In this document: piece after piece, positions 8,384 through 16,863 of the stretch
Layout: each line of letters starts with the position of its first letter
Position numbering within the stretch: position 1 is the stretch's first letter
NCBI GenBank assembly: GCA_001465025.1
Contig: LNDO01000043.1
Coordinates: 1 to 64,000 of the forward strand
Length of the DNA stretch: 64,000 bases
Direction: 5' to 3'
Origin: Pseudomonas sp. Ga0074129
GTDB taxonomy: Bacteria > Pseudomonadota > Gammaproteobacteria > Pseudomonadales > Pseudomonadaceae
Notes under the pieces: generated by a model
Database searches by the model: none
Told to the model about the DNA's origin: nothing
The model's input: the letters and a program-made list of their open reading frames with translations, nothing else
Program-made: the position numbers and the translations under genes

Positions 8384-9511
8384 ATGTTGCCTACCTGCCT
8401 GAACTCCATCCATGAAATTGCCGCCAGTCAGTGGGACGCGCTGCTGACTGATGCGCAGCCTTTCTTGCGCCACGCCTTTCTCGCGGCACTGGAAGACAGT
8501 GGCAGTGTGGGCGGGCGCTCGGGCTGGCAACCGGCCCATGGCGTATTAGCAGATGCTCAGGGGCAGGTGTTGGCAGCGATGCCGAGCTATGTGAAAAGTC
8601 ACTCCTATGGTGAGTACGTATTCGACCACGCGTGGGCTGATGCCTGTTCCCGCGCGGGTATCGACTATTACCCCAAGCTGTTGGCGGCGATCCCCTTTTC
8701 GCCGGTAAGCGGCCCGCGCTTGCTGGGTGCGCCGGCCGCAGTTGGGCAACTGTTGGATGAGCTGACCGCCAACTTAGAGGTGCAGGGGCTGTCCAGCCTG
8801 CACATCAACTTCACCACCGAGGCTGAGCATGCATTGCTGAGGGGGCGCGAAGGTTGGCTGGAACGCTTGGGCTGCCAGTTTCATTGGCATAACCGTGGCT
8901 ATCGCGATTTTCAGGATTTCCTCGACACGCTCAGCTCGCGCAAACGCAAGCAGATGCGCAAGGAACGCGAGCAGGTCGCCGGGCAAGGCATTGAATTCGA
9001 ATGGCGCGAAGGCCATCAACTGAGTGAGGCCGAGTGGGATTTTGTCTACCTGTGCTACGCCAACACCTACCGTGTGCGCGGCCAGTCGCCGTACTTGACC
9101 CGCGCCTTCTTCAGCCTGCTGGCCGAGCGCATGCCGCAGATGATTCGCGTGGTGCTGGCGCATCAGGCGGGTAAGCCCGTGGCCATGGCCTTCAGCCTCA
9201 TCGGTGGCGACAGTTTGTATGGGCGCTATTGGGGCTGTTTAGCCGAGTTCGATCGGCTGCATTTCGAGACGTGTTTCTATCAGGGTATGGAATACGCCAT
9301 CGCCCATGGCGTGCAGCGTTTCGATGCCGGGGCGCAGGGCGAGCATAAGTTGATTCGCGGCTTTGAACCGGTGATCACCCATTCCTGGCACTACCTCTGC
9401 CATCCGGGCCTGCGCGCGGCGGTGGCGAACTTCCTCGCCGAAGAACAGCAAGGTGTGCGTGGCTACGCCGAACAGGCGCGCAGCCTGTTGCCTTATCGCC
9501 AGGCGGATTGA
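8384..9511 (+). CDS. FemAB/GNAT-like peptidogalycan family protein
   Basis: A 375-residue cytoplasmic protein of the COG3146 family (GNAT superfamily, FemX/FemAB-like fold, two GNAT repeats). Typical blocks are PSYVKSHSYGEYVFDHAWADA (about residues 66-86), FSPVSGPRLLG, SLHINF, the basic SSRKRKQMRKERE segment and GRYWG near the C-terminus. The family is often described as peptidogalycan biosynthesis or N-acetyltransferase, but the substrate is unknown. It is a single gene between the ParB-like protein and the convergent ppiA. Confidence 0.8.
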   Translation: MLPTCLNSIHEIAASQWDALLTDAQPFLRHAFLAALEDSGSVGGRSGWQPAHGVLADAQGQVLAAMPSYVKSHSYGEYVFDHAWADACSRAGIDYYPKLLAAIPFSPVSGPRLLGAPAAVGQLLDELTANLEVQGLSSLHINFTTEAEHALLRGREGWLERLGCQFHWHNRGYRDFQDFLDTLSSRKRKQMRKEREQVAGQGIEFEWREGHQLSEAEWDFVYLCYANTYRVRGQSPYLTRAFFSLLAERMPQMIRVVLAHQAGKPVAMAFSLIGGDSLYGRYWGCLAEFDRLHFETCFYQGMEYAIAHGVQRFDAGAQGEHKLIRGFEPVITHSWHYLCHPGLRAAVANFLAEEQQGVRGYAEQARSLLPYRQAD

Positions 9512-9532
9512 TCACCCGCCTGGCAGGCCCGA

Positions 9533-10087
9533 TTACAGGCGTTTGGCTTCGGTGATCAGCACCGGCTCGCGCGGGACGTTCTGATGGCCGCCACGGTTGG
9601 CGGTTGGCACTTGGGCGATTTTGTCGACCACGTCCATGCCTTTGACCACTTTGCCGAACACCGCGTAACCGAAATCACGCGAGCCGTGGTCGAGGAAGGC
9701 GTTGTCTTTGTGGTTGATAAAGAACTGGCTGGTGGCCGAGTCGCGCACCTGGGTACGGGCCATGGCTAGGGTGCCGCGTACGTTGTGCAGGCCGTTGTCG
9801 GCTTCGTTCTTGATCGAGGCTTGAGGGTCTTTCTGCTGCATGTCGGCATCGAAGCCACCGCCCTGCACCATAAAGCCCGGAATCACGCGGTGGAACTGGG
9901 TGCCGGCGTAGTAGCCGCTGTCGACATAGCTGAGGAAGTTGGCGGTGCTGATGGGGGCTTTTTCAGCATCCAGTTCGATCTCGATTTCACCGAGGCTGGT
10001 GGTCAGCAGCACTTTTGGGTTTTCTGCGGCCAGCAGGCTGCCAGCAAACAGGACGGAGCAGGCGGCGAGGGTAAGCGTCTTGAACAT
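9533..10087 (-). CDS. ppiA: Periplasmic peptidyl-prolyl cis-trans isomerase, cyclophilin type
   Basis: A 184-residue cyclophilin with a signal peptide (cleavage after SLLA-A, near 20). It catalyses proline isomerisation during folding of exported proteins. Signature residues are present: [13 protein letters not shown] (with the catalytic Arg of FHR), the [17 protein letters not shown] strand and [14 protein letters not shown]. Length fits E. coli PpiA. It is followed, or rather preceded on its strand, by the hydrolase gene ending 12 bases upstream of its start, so the two may be co-transcribed (LysR gene, hydrolase, ppiA all read leftward). Confidence 0.92.
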   Translation of the reverse strand: MFKTLTLAACSVLFAGSLLAAENPKVLLTTSLGEIEIELDAEKAPISTANFLSYVDSGYYAGTQFHRVIPGFMVQGGGFDADMQQKDPQASIKNEADNGLHNVRGTLAMARTQVRDSATSQFFINHKDNAFLDHGSRDFGYAVFGKVVKGMDVVDKIAQVPTANRGGHQNVPREPVLITEAKRL

Positions 10088-10099
10088 ACAGGGAGATCC

Positions 10100-10912
10100 T
10101 TATTGTGGTTTAGCGGTTGAGGCGGCCTGGTCGACTTCTGCAAGGAAGGTCAGCAGGCTGCTGTTGAACTGTTCGGGTTGGTCCATCGGTGTGGCATGGC
10201 GTGAGTCTTCAATCACCAGTAGACGAGCGTTAGGCATTTCATCGACATAGGCCTGTTTGAGTGCCACCGGGGTGTAGTCACGGTCTGCGGTGACCACCAG
10301 TGTCGGACAAATAATGCGGCTCAGACGTTCCCGCACGCCCCAGCCGATAATCGCATCGAGGCTGGCCAGGTAAGCGCGTTTGTCGTTTTGCGGCCAGCGT
10401 TGGCGGATTTTCTGCCGCAACTCTTCCTGCTCTGGCTTGGGGAACAACAGCTTGCCCAAGGCTTTGGCAATGGTATCGAGGCTGAGCAAGCGCGACAGGC
10501 TCCAGCGTTTGGCGATTTCTACGTAATCACGCAGGCTCTTGGCTTTGACTTCCGGGCCGCTGTTGACGATGCACAGGCTCTTGAGCAGTTCCGGGCGATC
10601 GACGCCCAGTTGAAAGCCGATCATGCCGCCCATGGAAATACCCACCAGATGCACGGGTGGCAGGTGCAGGTGTTCGATCAACGCCGCTACATCCTCGGCA
10701 AAATCCTGGATGCTGTAGCGCTCGTGCGGTTTGTCGGAACGGCCGTGACCGCGCACATCCAGGGCAATCACCCGGTAGTGACGCGCGAGTTCGGGGATCT
10801 GGTATTCCCAGTCGCGGGTACTGGAACCAAGGCCATGCACTAAAACCAGCGGTGCGCCGTGACCGTATTCCTCGTAGTGCAACTGGCAACCGTCGTAATC
10901 AAAAAATGACAT
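10100..10912 (-). CDS. Alpha/beta-fold hydrolase
   Basis: A 270-residue cytoplasmic alpha/beta hydrolase. It has the oxyanion region LVHGLGSS (about residues 24-31), RGHGRSDKP, the nucleophile elbow GISMGG (Ser near 95), an acid in TADRDYTPV and the catalytic His in EDSRHATP. Substrate cannot be predicted; related proteins include esterases and 3-oxoadipate enol-lactonase-like enzymes. Start at ATG 10912 (MSFFDYDG), which begins right at the first beta strand. The gene lies 13 bases downstream of the LysR gene, consistent with one transcript. Confidence 0.85.
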   Translation of the reverse strand: MSFFDYDGCQLHYEEYGHGAPLVLVHGLGSSTRDWEYQIPELARHYRVIALDVRGHGRSDKPHERYSIQDFAEDVAALIEHLHLPPVHLVGISMGGMIGFQLGVDRPELLKSLCIVNSGPEVKAKSLRDYVEIAKRWSLSRLLSLDTIAKALGKLLFPKPEQEELRQKIRQRWPQNDKRAYLASLDAIIGWGVRERLSRIICPTLVVTADRDYTPVALKQAYVDEMPNARLLVIEDSRHATPMDQPEQFNSSLLTFLAEVDQAASTAKPQ

Positions 10913-10925
10913 CTGGCGCAATCTC

Positions 10926-11852
10926 TCAGTTGGAGGGCAAGGGCGCAGCGAAGGCTGCATGCAATGGAATGGCGTCGAAGCGCTGGATCAGCTCGATCAT
11001 AATCTGTGTGGCTGGGCCGAGCGGTTTGTCCTTGTTGGAATACAGGTAGAAACGCGGATTACGGCGTGCGCCTTGATCCAGTGGCAGCGGTTTGAGCAGG
11101 CCATCGGCCAGTTCACGTTCGATCAGGTGGCGCGGCAGCCAGGCAAAGCCCAGGCCGCTGCTGACAAAGGTGGCGGCGGTGGCCAGGCTGCCGACCGTCC
11201 AGCGTTGTTCAGCGCCGAGCCAGCCAACATCCTTGGGTTGCTGGCGGCCGGAGTCACGAATGACCACCTGCATCTGGGTTTCCAGATCCTGAAAGGTGAC
11301 CACGCGTTGCAGGCGGTGCAGGGCGTGGTCGGGGTGGGCCACGGCCATAAATTCCACGGTACTCATCTCTGCGCCCAAAAAGCCGGGGATGTTCAGCGCG
11401 CTGATGGCCAGATCTGCACTGCCATCTTTAAGCACTTCCTCAACGCCCGACAGCACCTCTTCGCGCAGGCGTACTCGGCAGCCACGGCTTTGCGGCATAA
11501 ATGCGGTGAGTGCGCGCACCAGCCGCGCGTTGGGGTAGGCGGCATCGACCACCAGGCGCACTTCGGCTTCCCAGCCTTGCTCCATGTGGTGCGCGAGGTC
11601 TTCCAGTTGGCTGGCCTGTTTAACCAGTTGCCGCGAGCGGCGCAGCAGCACATTGCCCGCTTCGGTGAGCACCGCTTTGCGCCCATCGATACGCAGCAAT
11701 GGTACGCCCAGTTGTTCTTGCATACGCGCCACGGTGTAGCTCACCGAGGATTGTGAGCGGTGCAGCACTTCGGCGGCTTGGGCAAAGCCGCCGTGGTCAA
11801 CCACCGCTTGCAAGGTGCGCCATTGATCAAGGGTGACGCGGGGGGCTTTCAT
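10926..11852 (-). CDS. LysR-family transcriptional regulator
   Basis: A 308-residue regulator with an N-terminal winged helix-turn-helix (WRTLQAVVDHGGFAQAAEVLHRSQSSVSYTVARMQ, split here as residues 11-45) and a C-terminal LysR effector-binding domain. Start at ATG 11852, 84 bases from the start of a divergent small exported protein, the usual LysR arrangement. azoR lies a little further in the same outward direction. The effector and targets are unknown; the adjacent hydrolase/ppiA and the divergent genes are the obvious candidates. Confidence 0.88.
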   Translation of the reverse strand: MKAPRVTLDQWRTLQAVVDHGGFAQAAEVLHRSQSSVSYTVARMQEQLGVPLLRIDGRKAVLTEAGNVLLRRSRQLVKQASQLEDLAHHMEQGWEAEVRLVVDAAYPNARLVRALTAFMPQSRGCRVRLREEVLSGVEEVLKDGSADLAISALNIPGFLGAEMSTVEFMAVAHPDHALHRLQRVVTFQDLETQMQVVIRDSGRQQPKDVGWLGAEQRWTVGSLATAATFVSSGLGFAWLPRHLIERELADGLLKPLPLDQGARRNPRFYLYSNKDKPLGPATQIMIELIQRFDAIPLHAAFAAPLPSN

Positions 11853-11936
11853 ATTCTTTTTCCGTACACGGGTTCTTGGGTGCACACGTCGGCGTAATCG
11901 CCCTAAACTGGCTTCTTTTGGCCGGAGACTGCCCTG

Positions 11937-12251
11937 ATGAAACAACTCTGTTGCGCGCTGCTGGTCTGCTTACCCATGACGGCCATGGCCTACTCGATTG
12001 AGGTGGAAAAACAGCTCAACGGTGCCGAAGTGTCCGCCACTTCACAGGAAGTCGACCACAACATGGGCGCGTTACAGCTTTATAACTACGGCAGCAGCGA
12101 TGCGAAGTGCACCGCCATTTTCCGCAGCGGCCCTGAAGCGCCGCGCACCCGCCGCGTCACTCTGCCGGCTGGTGAAAGCCACAACCTGACGTTTAAATCC
12201 AATCGCAGCATCATCAAGCTGCGCATCAAGCTGACCTGCGAGTTGCTTTAG
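11937..12251 (+). CDS. Small exported protein, unknown function
   Basis: A 104-residue protein with a clear signal peptide (MKQLCCALLVCLPMTAMA, cleavage near 18) and a compact mature part that looks beta-rich, with two cysteines (AKCTAIF and LTCELL) able to form one disulfide. The mature part includes LQLYNYGSSDAKC and NRSIIKLRIKLTC. I have seen similar short Pseudomonas proteins but know no assigned role. GGAG lies 9 bases before ATG 11937. It is divergent from the LysR gene and 145 bases ahead of azoR. Confidence 0.75.
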   Translation: MKQLCCALLVCLPMTAMAYSIEVEKQLNGAEVSATSQEVDHNMGALQLYNYGSSDAKCTAIFRSGPEAPRTRRVTLPAGESHNLTFKSNRSIIKLRIKLTCELL

Positions 12252-12396
12252 CCTGACTCTGGTCAGAGACTAAGTCGCCATCCTTTATAAATCAATCTAG
12301 TCGATTGTTTTGTGCTGCTTTTTGCGCTTTTTAATCAGTTGTGTTGTTTGTACGCTGTGCCCATCGACGTTCTCACCCTCCGATGGAGCACGCAAA

Positions 12397-12996
12397 ATGA
12401 CCAAGGTTCTGGTAATTGAAAGCAGCGCCCGCCAGCAAGGCTCGGTGTCTCGCCAGCTAAGTCAGCAATTTATCGCTAATTGGCAGAGTGCCCACCCGGC
12501 CGATGCGATCCATGTGCGCGACTTGGCGGTTGATCAGGTGCCGCACTTGGATGCCAACCTGCTGGGCGGTTGGATGACGCCGGCCGAGCAACAAAGCGAC
12601 GCCGAGCGCGTAGCGCTGGCGCTGTCCAATCAACTGACGGATGAACTGCTGGCTGCCGATGTTCTGGTGCTGGCCGCTCCGATGTACAACTTCGCCATCC
12701 CCAGCACGCTCAAAGCCTGGTTTGACCATGTGCTGCGTGCCTGCGTGACCTTCAAATACACCGAATCCGGCCCGCAAGGGCTACTCAGCGGCAAACGTGC
12801 TGTTGTCCTCACCGCCCGCGGTGGCATCTATGCCGGCGGTGCGCAGGACCATCAAGAACCCTACCTGCGTCAGGTACTGGCTTTTATTGGCATTCACGAT
12901 GTCAGCTTTATTCATGCCGAGGGCCTTAACCTCAGCCCTGAGGCTTACGAACAAGGGCTGAATCAAGCGCTGGCGCAACTGACCACGGTTGCCTAA
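12397..12996 (+). CDS. azoR: FMN-dependent NADH-azoreductase
   Basis: A 199-residue flavodoxin-fold enzyme that reduces azo compounds and quinones with NAD(P)H through FMN. The FMN-binding and dimer blocks are visible: VIESSARQQGSVSR (residues 6-19), APMYNFAIPSTLKAWFDHV (about 94-112), and VVLTARGG (about 133-140). Length matches E. coli AzoR (201). I chose ATG 12397 because the residues before it in the open frame are unlike the family. A LysR gene nearby is common for azoR paralogues. A strong terminator follows. Confidence 0.92.
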   Translation: MTKVLVIESSARQQGSVSRQLSQQFIANWQSAHPADAIHVRDLAVDQVPHLDANLLGGWMTPAEQQSDAERVALALSNQLTDELLAADVLVLAAPMYNFAIPSTLKAWFDHVLRACVTFKYTESGPQGLLSGKRAVVLTARGGIYAGGAQDHQEPYLRQVLAFIGIHDVSFIHAEGLNLSPEAYEQGLNQALAQLTTVA

Positions 12997-13034
12997 AGGA
13001 CTCCACTTCTCGTATCGATGCTCTGTTTGATGCG

Positions 13035-13061
13035 ACCAGGCGCTTAGCGCCTGGTTTTTTG
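13035..13061 (+). terminator. Rho-independent terminator after azoR
   Basis: ACCAGGCGC (13035-13043) and GCGCCTGGT (13047-13055) form a 9-bp stem with a TTA loop, followed by TTTTT. It lies 38 bases past the azoR stop. Confidence 0.92.
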
Positions 13062-13071
13062 TTTCTGGCCT

Positions 13072-13470
13072 TCAATGAATTGGCTTTTCCATGTGTGTCA
13101 TGCGCTCTACTTCTCTGCAGTCAAACGGCATGGTGGTGCCACATCTGCATAGCCTCTTGTTCATGGGCGGGGCACCCAAAGGCTGTTGCGTTGGCGGTGT
13201 CTTGGCGGGGTTCGCTGCGCCAAATGGCTCATGCGTAGCGTTCTGCTCACTGTTTTGGCCACTGTGATCGGTGCTTGCGAGAGGTTCTTCAACGGGGCGC
13301 GCATTGCTGAACGCGCTGTTCACGGGTGTCAGCGATTCGCCGGAAACCGCGCCATGAGCCGCCGTGTGGCGATCATCATCGACCAGTGCGGCTGCGATGA
13401 TCGGCACGGCGATCAACGGCTTAGCCTGTTGCCGGACGGTCAAGGCAGGCGGTTGTAACTGGCAGTTCAA
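13072..13470 (-). CDS. Hypothetical ORF with a Cys-containing C-terminus
   Basis: An open frame of 132 codons from a TTG. The N-terminal two thirds look disordered. The end is different: MNKRLCRCGTTMPF followed by DCREVERMTHME holds three cysteines and could be a small metal-binding tail. No convincing ribosome site is seen at the TTG or at the internal ATG for MNKRL. A 90-codon frame on the other strand (13186-13458) has a lipoprotein-like segment (VLLTVLATVIGAC) but also no ribosome site. One of the two may be real; I favour this one weakly. Confidence 0.3.
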   Translation of the reverse strand: MNCQLQPPALTVRQQAKPLIAVPIIAAALVDDDRHTAAHGAVSGESLTPVNSAFSNARPVEEPLASTDHSGQNSEQNATHEPFGAANPAKTPPTQQPLGAPPMNKRLCRCGTTMPFDCREVERMTHMEKPIH

Positions 13471-13678
13471 TCGTGCCAGTTCAACCGTTCCCTACCTCTG
13501 CTAGGCTCGCCAGCCATACTGCAATGTGACGGCAGGCCGTCTGCGGTTCGTCCTGCGTTTGTCTTTACGTTTTTTCACCGCCGTTGTCAGCTTACTTGTA
13601 CGCGTGCTTCAGCGCGGCAGCAGACTGGTGCGGCGTTTTGCGCGTCTGGCTTAGCAGTTCAGACGCTAAGGTTTATTG

Positions 13679-14584
13679 ATGAATTTATCCGGACGCGGTG
13701 TAGCGCTGTCGATCGCCGCATCAGGGCTGTTTGCGCTGGTGCCTGGCTATGTGCGCTTGTTGGAGCCGCTGGACGGCTTGCAGGTGTTTGCCCAGCGGGT
13801 GTTGTGGTCATTGCCGGCGGTGTTGCTGCTGGTCACGTTGATGCGGCAATGGCCGTTATTGCTGGCCGCGTGCGCGCGGGTCAGGCGCGAGCCCTGGCTG
13901 TTCGCCAGTTTGCCGCTGGCGGCCCTGTTGATGGGCATTCAGTGGGCGCTGTTTGTCTGGGCACCGCTGGCGGGGCGTATGTTGGAGGTGTCGCTGGGCT
14001 ACTTTCTCTTGCCGTTGGCCATGGTCTTGGCCGGGCGGGTATTTTATGGCGAACGCCTGCGCCCATTACAGCGCTTGGCCGTGGCCTGCGCCTTACTCGG
14101 TGTGGCCCATGAACTGTGGCTGACCCAGGCATTCTCTTGGGTGGTGCTGGTCACTGCGCTGGGCTACCCGCCGTATTTCATGCTGCGTCGCTGGATGCGT
14201 CTGGATGCGTTGTCCGGGTTTGTCTTCGAGATGCTGTTTATGGCGCCGGTGGCCATCTGGCTGGTGCTGCAGTGGGGGCCGGCAGATCTGTTCAGCCAAG
14301 CGCCACAACTCTGGTGGTTGCTGCCGGGGTTGGCGCTGCTTAGCTCGTTGGCCTTTGCCGCCATGATGGCGGCCAGCCGTTTGCTGCCTCTGGGGCTGTT
14401 CGGCATTCTCAGTTATGTCGAGCCGGTGCTGTTGTTCTTGGTGGCGCTGGTGTTTTTGGGCGAGCAGTTCAACAGCGCACAATGGCTGACGTATATCCCG
14501 ATTTGGCTGGCGGTGCTTTTGGTGGGTTGGGACAGCACGCGCCTGCTGCTCAAGCAGGCGCGTCAGGGCAGGCTCAGCGAGTAG
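13679..14584 (+). CDS. rarD: EamA-family permease RarD
   Basis: A 301-residue inner-membrane protein with about ten transmembrane helices, of the drug/metabolite transporter superfamily, RarD type. Family marks are GLFALVPGYVRLL near the N-terminus, QRVLWSLP (residues 38-45), the conserved SLGYFLLPL segment around 107-115, and SYVEPVLLFLVALVFLGE near the C-terminus. Substrate is unknown; the rarD name comes from chloramphenicol sensitivity in other species. ATG 13679 follows TAAGG by 7 bases. It overlaps the convergent transporter gene by 11 bases at the 3' end. Confidence 0.88.
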   Translation: MNLSGRGVALSIAASGLFALVPGYVRLLEPLDGLQVFAQRVLWSLPAVLLLVTLMRQWPLLLAACARVRREPWLFASLPLAALLMGIQWALFVWAPLAGRMLEVSLGYFLLPLAMVLAGRVFYGERLRPLQRLAVACALLGVAHELWLTQAFSWVVLVTALGYPPYFMLRRWMRLDALSGFVFEMLFMAPVAIWLVLQWGPADLFSQAPQLWWLLPGLALLSSLAFAAMMAASRLLPLGLFGILSYVEPVLLFLVALVFLGEQFNSAQWLTYIPIWLAVLLVGWDSTRLLLKQARQGRLSE

Positions 14585-15227
14585 CCTGAGCGCGTCCGGC
14601 CAGCATGCGTAATATGGCATTGAGCAGTACACCGTAGAGCGGCACGAACAGCAGCAAGCTGACCACCAGTTTGACACCGTAATCGACCGTGGCGATTTCC
14701 ACCCAATGTTCGGCCATAAACGGGTTGCTGCTGTTCCAGAATGCCACCGAGAAGAACGTGAAAGTGTCCAGCAGGTTGCCCAAAATCGTGGAGACGGCTG
14801 GCGCTACCCACCACAGTGACAGCTTGCGCAAACGGTCAAACACCTGAATGTCGAGGATCTGCCCCAGCACGTAGGCAAGGAAGCTGGCGATGGAGATACG
14901 CAGCACAAACTCGTTGAACTCAAGCAGTGCAGCAAAACCGCGAAAGCTGGCTTCCTGAAACAACACTGAAACGCTGTATGAAATCAGCAAGGCCGGCAGC
15001 ATGACTTGGGCGATCACCAGGCGTGCATGACGTTTGCCGAGCAGGCGCACGGTCAAATCAGTGGCCAAGAAGATGAACGGAAAGCTGAACGCTCCCCAGG
15101 TGGTGTGCCAGCCGAACAGGGTAATCGGCAACTGCACGAGGTAGTTGCTGGCAGTGATGATCAGGATGTGAAACAGCACAAGCGTGACCAGCGCCATTCG
15201 CAGGCGCTGAGCAGGAATCAGGGACAT
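14574..15227 (-). CDS. yhhQ: Queuosine precursor transporter (YhhQ/DUF165 family)
   Basis: A 217-residue inner-membrane protein with about six transmembrane helices. The family marks ITASNYLVQLP (about residues 24-34), FIFLATDLTVRLLGKRHAR (about 51-69), LAYVLGQILDIQVFDRLR, and TILGNLLDTFTFFSVAF are present. YhhQ imports preQ0/preQ1 for synthesis of the tRNA base queuosine. Its last 11 bases overlap the end of rarD, read convergently. Confidence 0.9.
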   Translation of the reverse strand: MSLIPAQRLRMALVTLVLFHILIITASNYLVQLPITLFGWHTTWGAFSFPFIFLATDLTVRLLGKRHARLVIAQVMLPALLISYSVSVLFQEASFRGFAALLEFNEFVLRISIASFLAYVLGQILDIQVFDRLRKLSLWWVAPAVSTILGNLLDTFTFFSVAFWNSSNPFMAEHWVEIATVDYGVKLVVSLLLFVPLYGVLLNAILRMLAGRAQATR

Positions 15228-15460
15228 GGCATGACCTTTTTGCTGGATGGGGTTAGGGAACCCATGCCGTTCGGGATTGAACAGCGGCGCGCATTCTACT
15301 GGCGCAAGGCCGCGTTTGAGTAGTGAACTGACAAAAGGAGCCTGTTTGCCGCCGTGTCAGACCGGCGGCCCTGCACCTTTGGCCAGGCCGTTCGGGCTTT
15401 TAGGCGGCAGAACCGGTAATCTATGCCGCTGTATTGCTGATTTTTTGTCGAGGTATACCC

Positions 15461-16810
15461 GTGTTTTCCCAATTCGCCCTGCATGAACGCCTGCTCAAAG
15501 CCGTGGCCGAGCTTAAATTTGTCGAGCCCACCCCGGTGCAGTTGGCGGCCATTCCGCTGGCGCTGCAAGGAAAAGACTTGCGGGTTACCGCGCAAACCGG
15601 CAGCGGCAAAACCGCGGCTTTTGTGCTGCCGATGCTCAATCGTCTGCTGGGCGATGGCGCTTCTCAGCCACGCATGAGCGTGCGTGCGATGATCCTGCTG
15701 CCGACCCGCGAGCTGGCGCAGCAGACCCTCAAGGAAGTCGAGCGTTTCGCTCAGTTCACCTTCCTCAAGGGCGGGTTGATCACCGGTGGTGAAGATTTCA
15801 AAGTGCAGGCTGCCATGCTGCGCAAGGTCGACATCCTGATCGGCACGCCTGGCCGTCTGATCGAACACGCCAATGCCGGCAACCTGCTGCTTGATGAAGT
15901 TGAAGTGCTGGTGCTCGACGAAGCCGACCGCATGCTCGACATGGGCTTTGCCGAAGACGTGCAACGCCTCGGTGAGTTGTGCAATGCCCAGCGGCAAACC
16001 CTGCTGTTCTCCGCCACCAGCGGCGGCGCGGCGCTGCGCGAAGTCGTCGGCAATGTGCTGAAAGACCCTGAGCACCTGCAACTCAACCGCGTCAGCCAAC
16101 TGAATGAAGGCACTCGTCAGCAAATCATTACCGCTGACCATAACCATCACAAAGAGCGCTTGGTCGAGTGGTTGCTGAAAAACGAGACCTACGACAAGGC
16201 GATCATCTTCACCAATACCCGCGTCCAGGCCGACCGCCTGTATGGCAAGTTGGTCGCGCACGATTTCAAAACCTTTGTGTTGCACGGCGAGAAAGACCAG
16301 AAGGATCGCAAGCTGGCGATTGACCGCCTCAAGCAAGGCGCGGTGAAGATTCTGGTGGCCACCGATGTGGCGGCGCGTGGCCTGGATGTCGACGGCCTGG
16401 ATCTGGTGATCAACTTCGATATGCCGCGCTCTGGCGACGAATACGTTCACCGTATCGGCCGCACCGGCCGTGCTGGCGCTGAAGGTCTGGCGATTTCGCT
16501 GATTTGCCATAACGACTGGGCGCTGATGTCGAGCATCGAGCGTTACCTCAAGCAGCGTTTCGAACGGCGCAATATCAAGGATCTCAAGGGCATCTACCAA
16601 GGCCCGAAAAACCTCAAGGCGTCCGGCAAGGCCGTTGGCCCGAAGAAGAAAAAAGTCGACCCGAAAACCGGTAAGAAGCTGGTGAAAAAACCAGCGGCCA
16701 AAGCACCGAGCAAGCGCAACACCATCAATAAGCCAAAGGCTGATGCGCCAGTGCTGGTCAGTCAGGACGGTTTGGCACCGCTCAAGCGTCGCACGCCGGC
16801 CGCTGAGTAA
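15461..16810 (+). CDS. DEAD-box ATP-dependent RNA helicase
   Basis: A 449-residue helicase with all core motifs in order: Q motif (EPTPVQ), I (AQTGSGKT, near 44-51), Ia (PTRELAQQ), Ib (TPGRL), II (DEAD, near 153), III (SAT), IV (IIFTNTR), V (TDVAARGLD) and VI (HRIGRTGRAG). A lysine-rich tail of about 70 residues (VGPKKKKVD, KTGKKLVKK) follows, as in SrmB- and RhlE-type helicases that act in ribosome assembly or RNA turnover. The exact subfamily is not certain. Start at GTG 15461 with CGAGG 7 bases upstream. A hairpin closes the gene. Confidence 0.92.
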   Translation: MFSQFALHERLLKAVAELKFVEPTPVQLAAIPLALQGKDLRVTAQTGSGKTAAFVLPMLNRLLGDGASQPRMSVRAMILLPTRELAQQTLKEVERFAQFTFLKGGLITGGEDFKVQAAMLRKVDILIGTPGRLIEHANAGNLLLDEVEVLVLDEADRMLDMGFAEDVQRLGELCNAQRQTLLFSATSGGAALREVVGNVLKDPEHLQLNRVSQLNEGTRQQIITADHNHHKERLVEWLLKNETYDKAIIFTNTRVQADRLYGKLVAHDFKTFVLHGEKDQKDRKLAIDRLKQGAVKILVATDVAARGLDVDGLDLVINFDMPRSGDEYVHRIGRTGRAGAEGLAISLICHNDWALMSSIERYLKQRFERRNIKDLKGIYQGPKNLKASGKAVGPKKKKVDPKTGKKLVKKPAAKAPSKRNTINKPKADAPVLVSQDGLAPLKRRTPAAE

Positions 16811-16823
16811 GTGTCTGTTTGAA

Positions 16824-16851
16824 TAACGGCGGATAGGCTTATCCGCCGTTA
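16824..16851. terminator. Hairpin between convergent genes
   Basis: TAACGGCGGAT (16824-16834) and ATCCGCCGTTA (16841-16851) form a perfect 11-bp stem with a 6-base loop. It sits between the helicase and the convergent oxidoreductase. There is no T-run on either side, so termination is likely but not of the strongest type. Confidence 0.7.
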
Positions 16852-16863
16852 CGTTCTCAAGGT

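Noticed and set aside
13186..13458. A 90-codon plus-strand frame with a lipobox-like segment
   Set aside because: No ribosome site, and the segment is the complement of a plausible disordered stretch of the opposite frame. Left as an alternative in the entry for 13072-13470.
15296..16600. A 434-codon frame opposite the DEAD-box helicase
   Set aside because: Antisense shadow of a conserved gene; composition (His/Gln/Val-rich) is typical of such artefacts.
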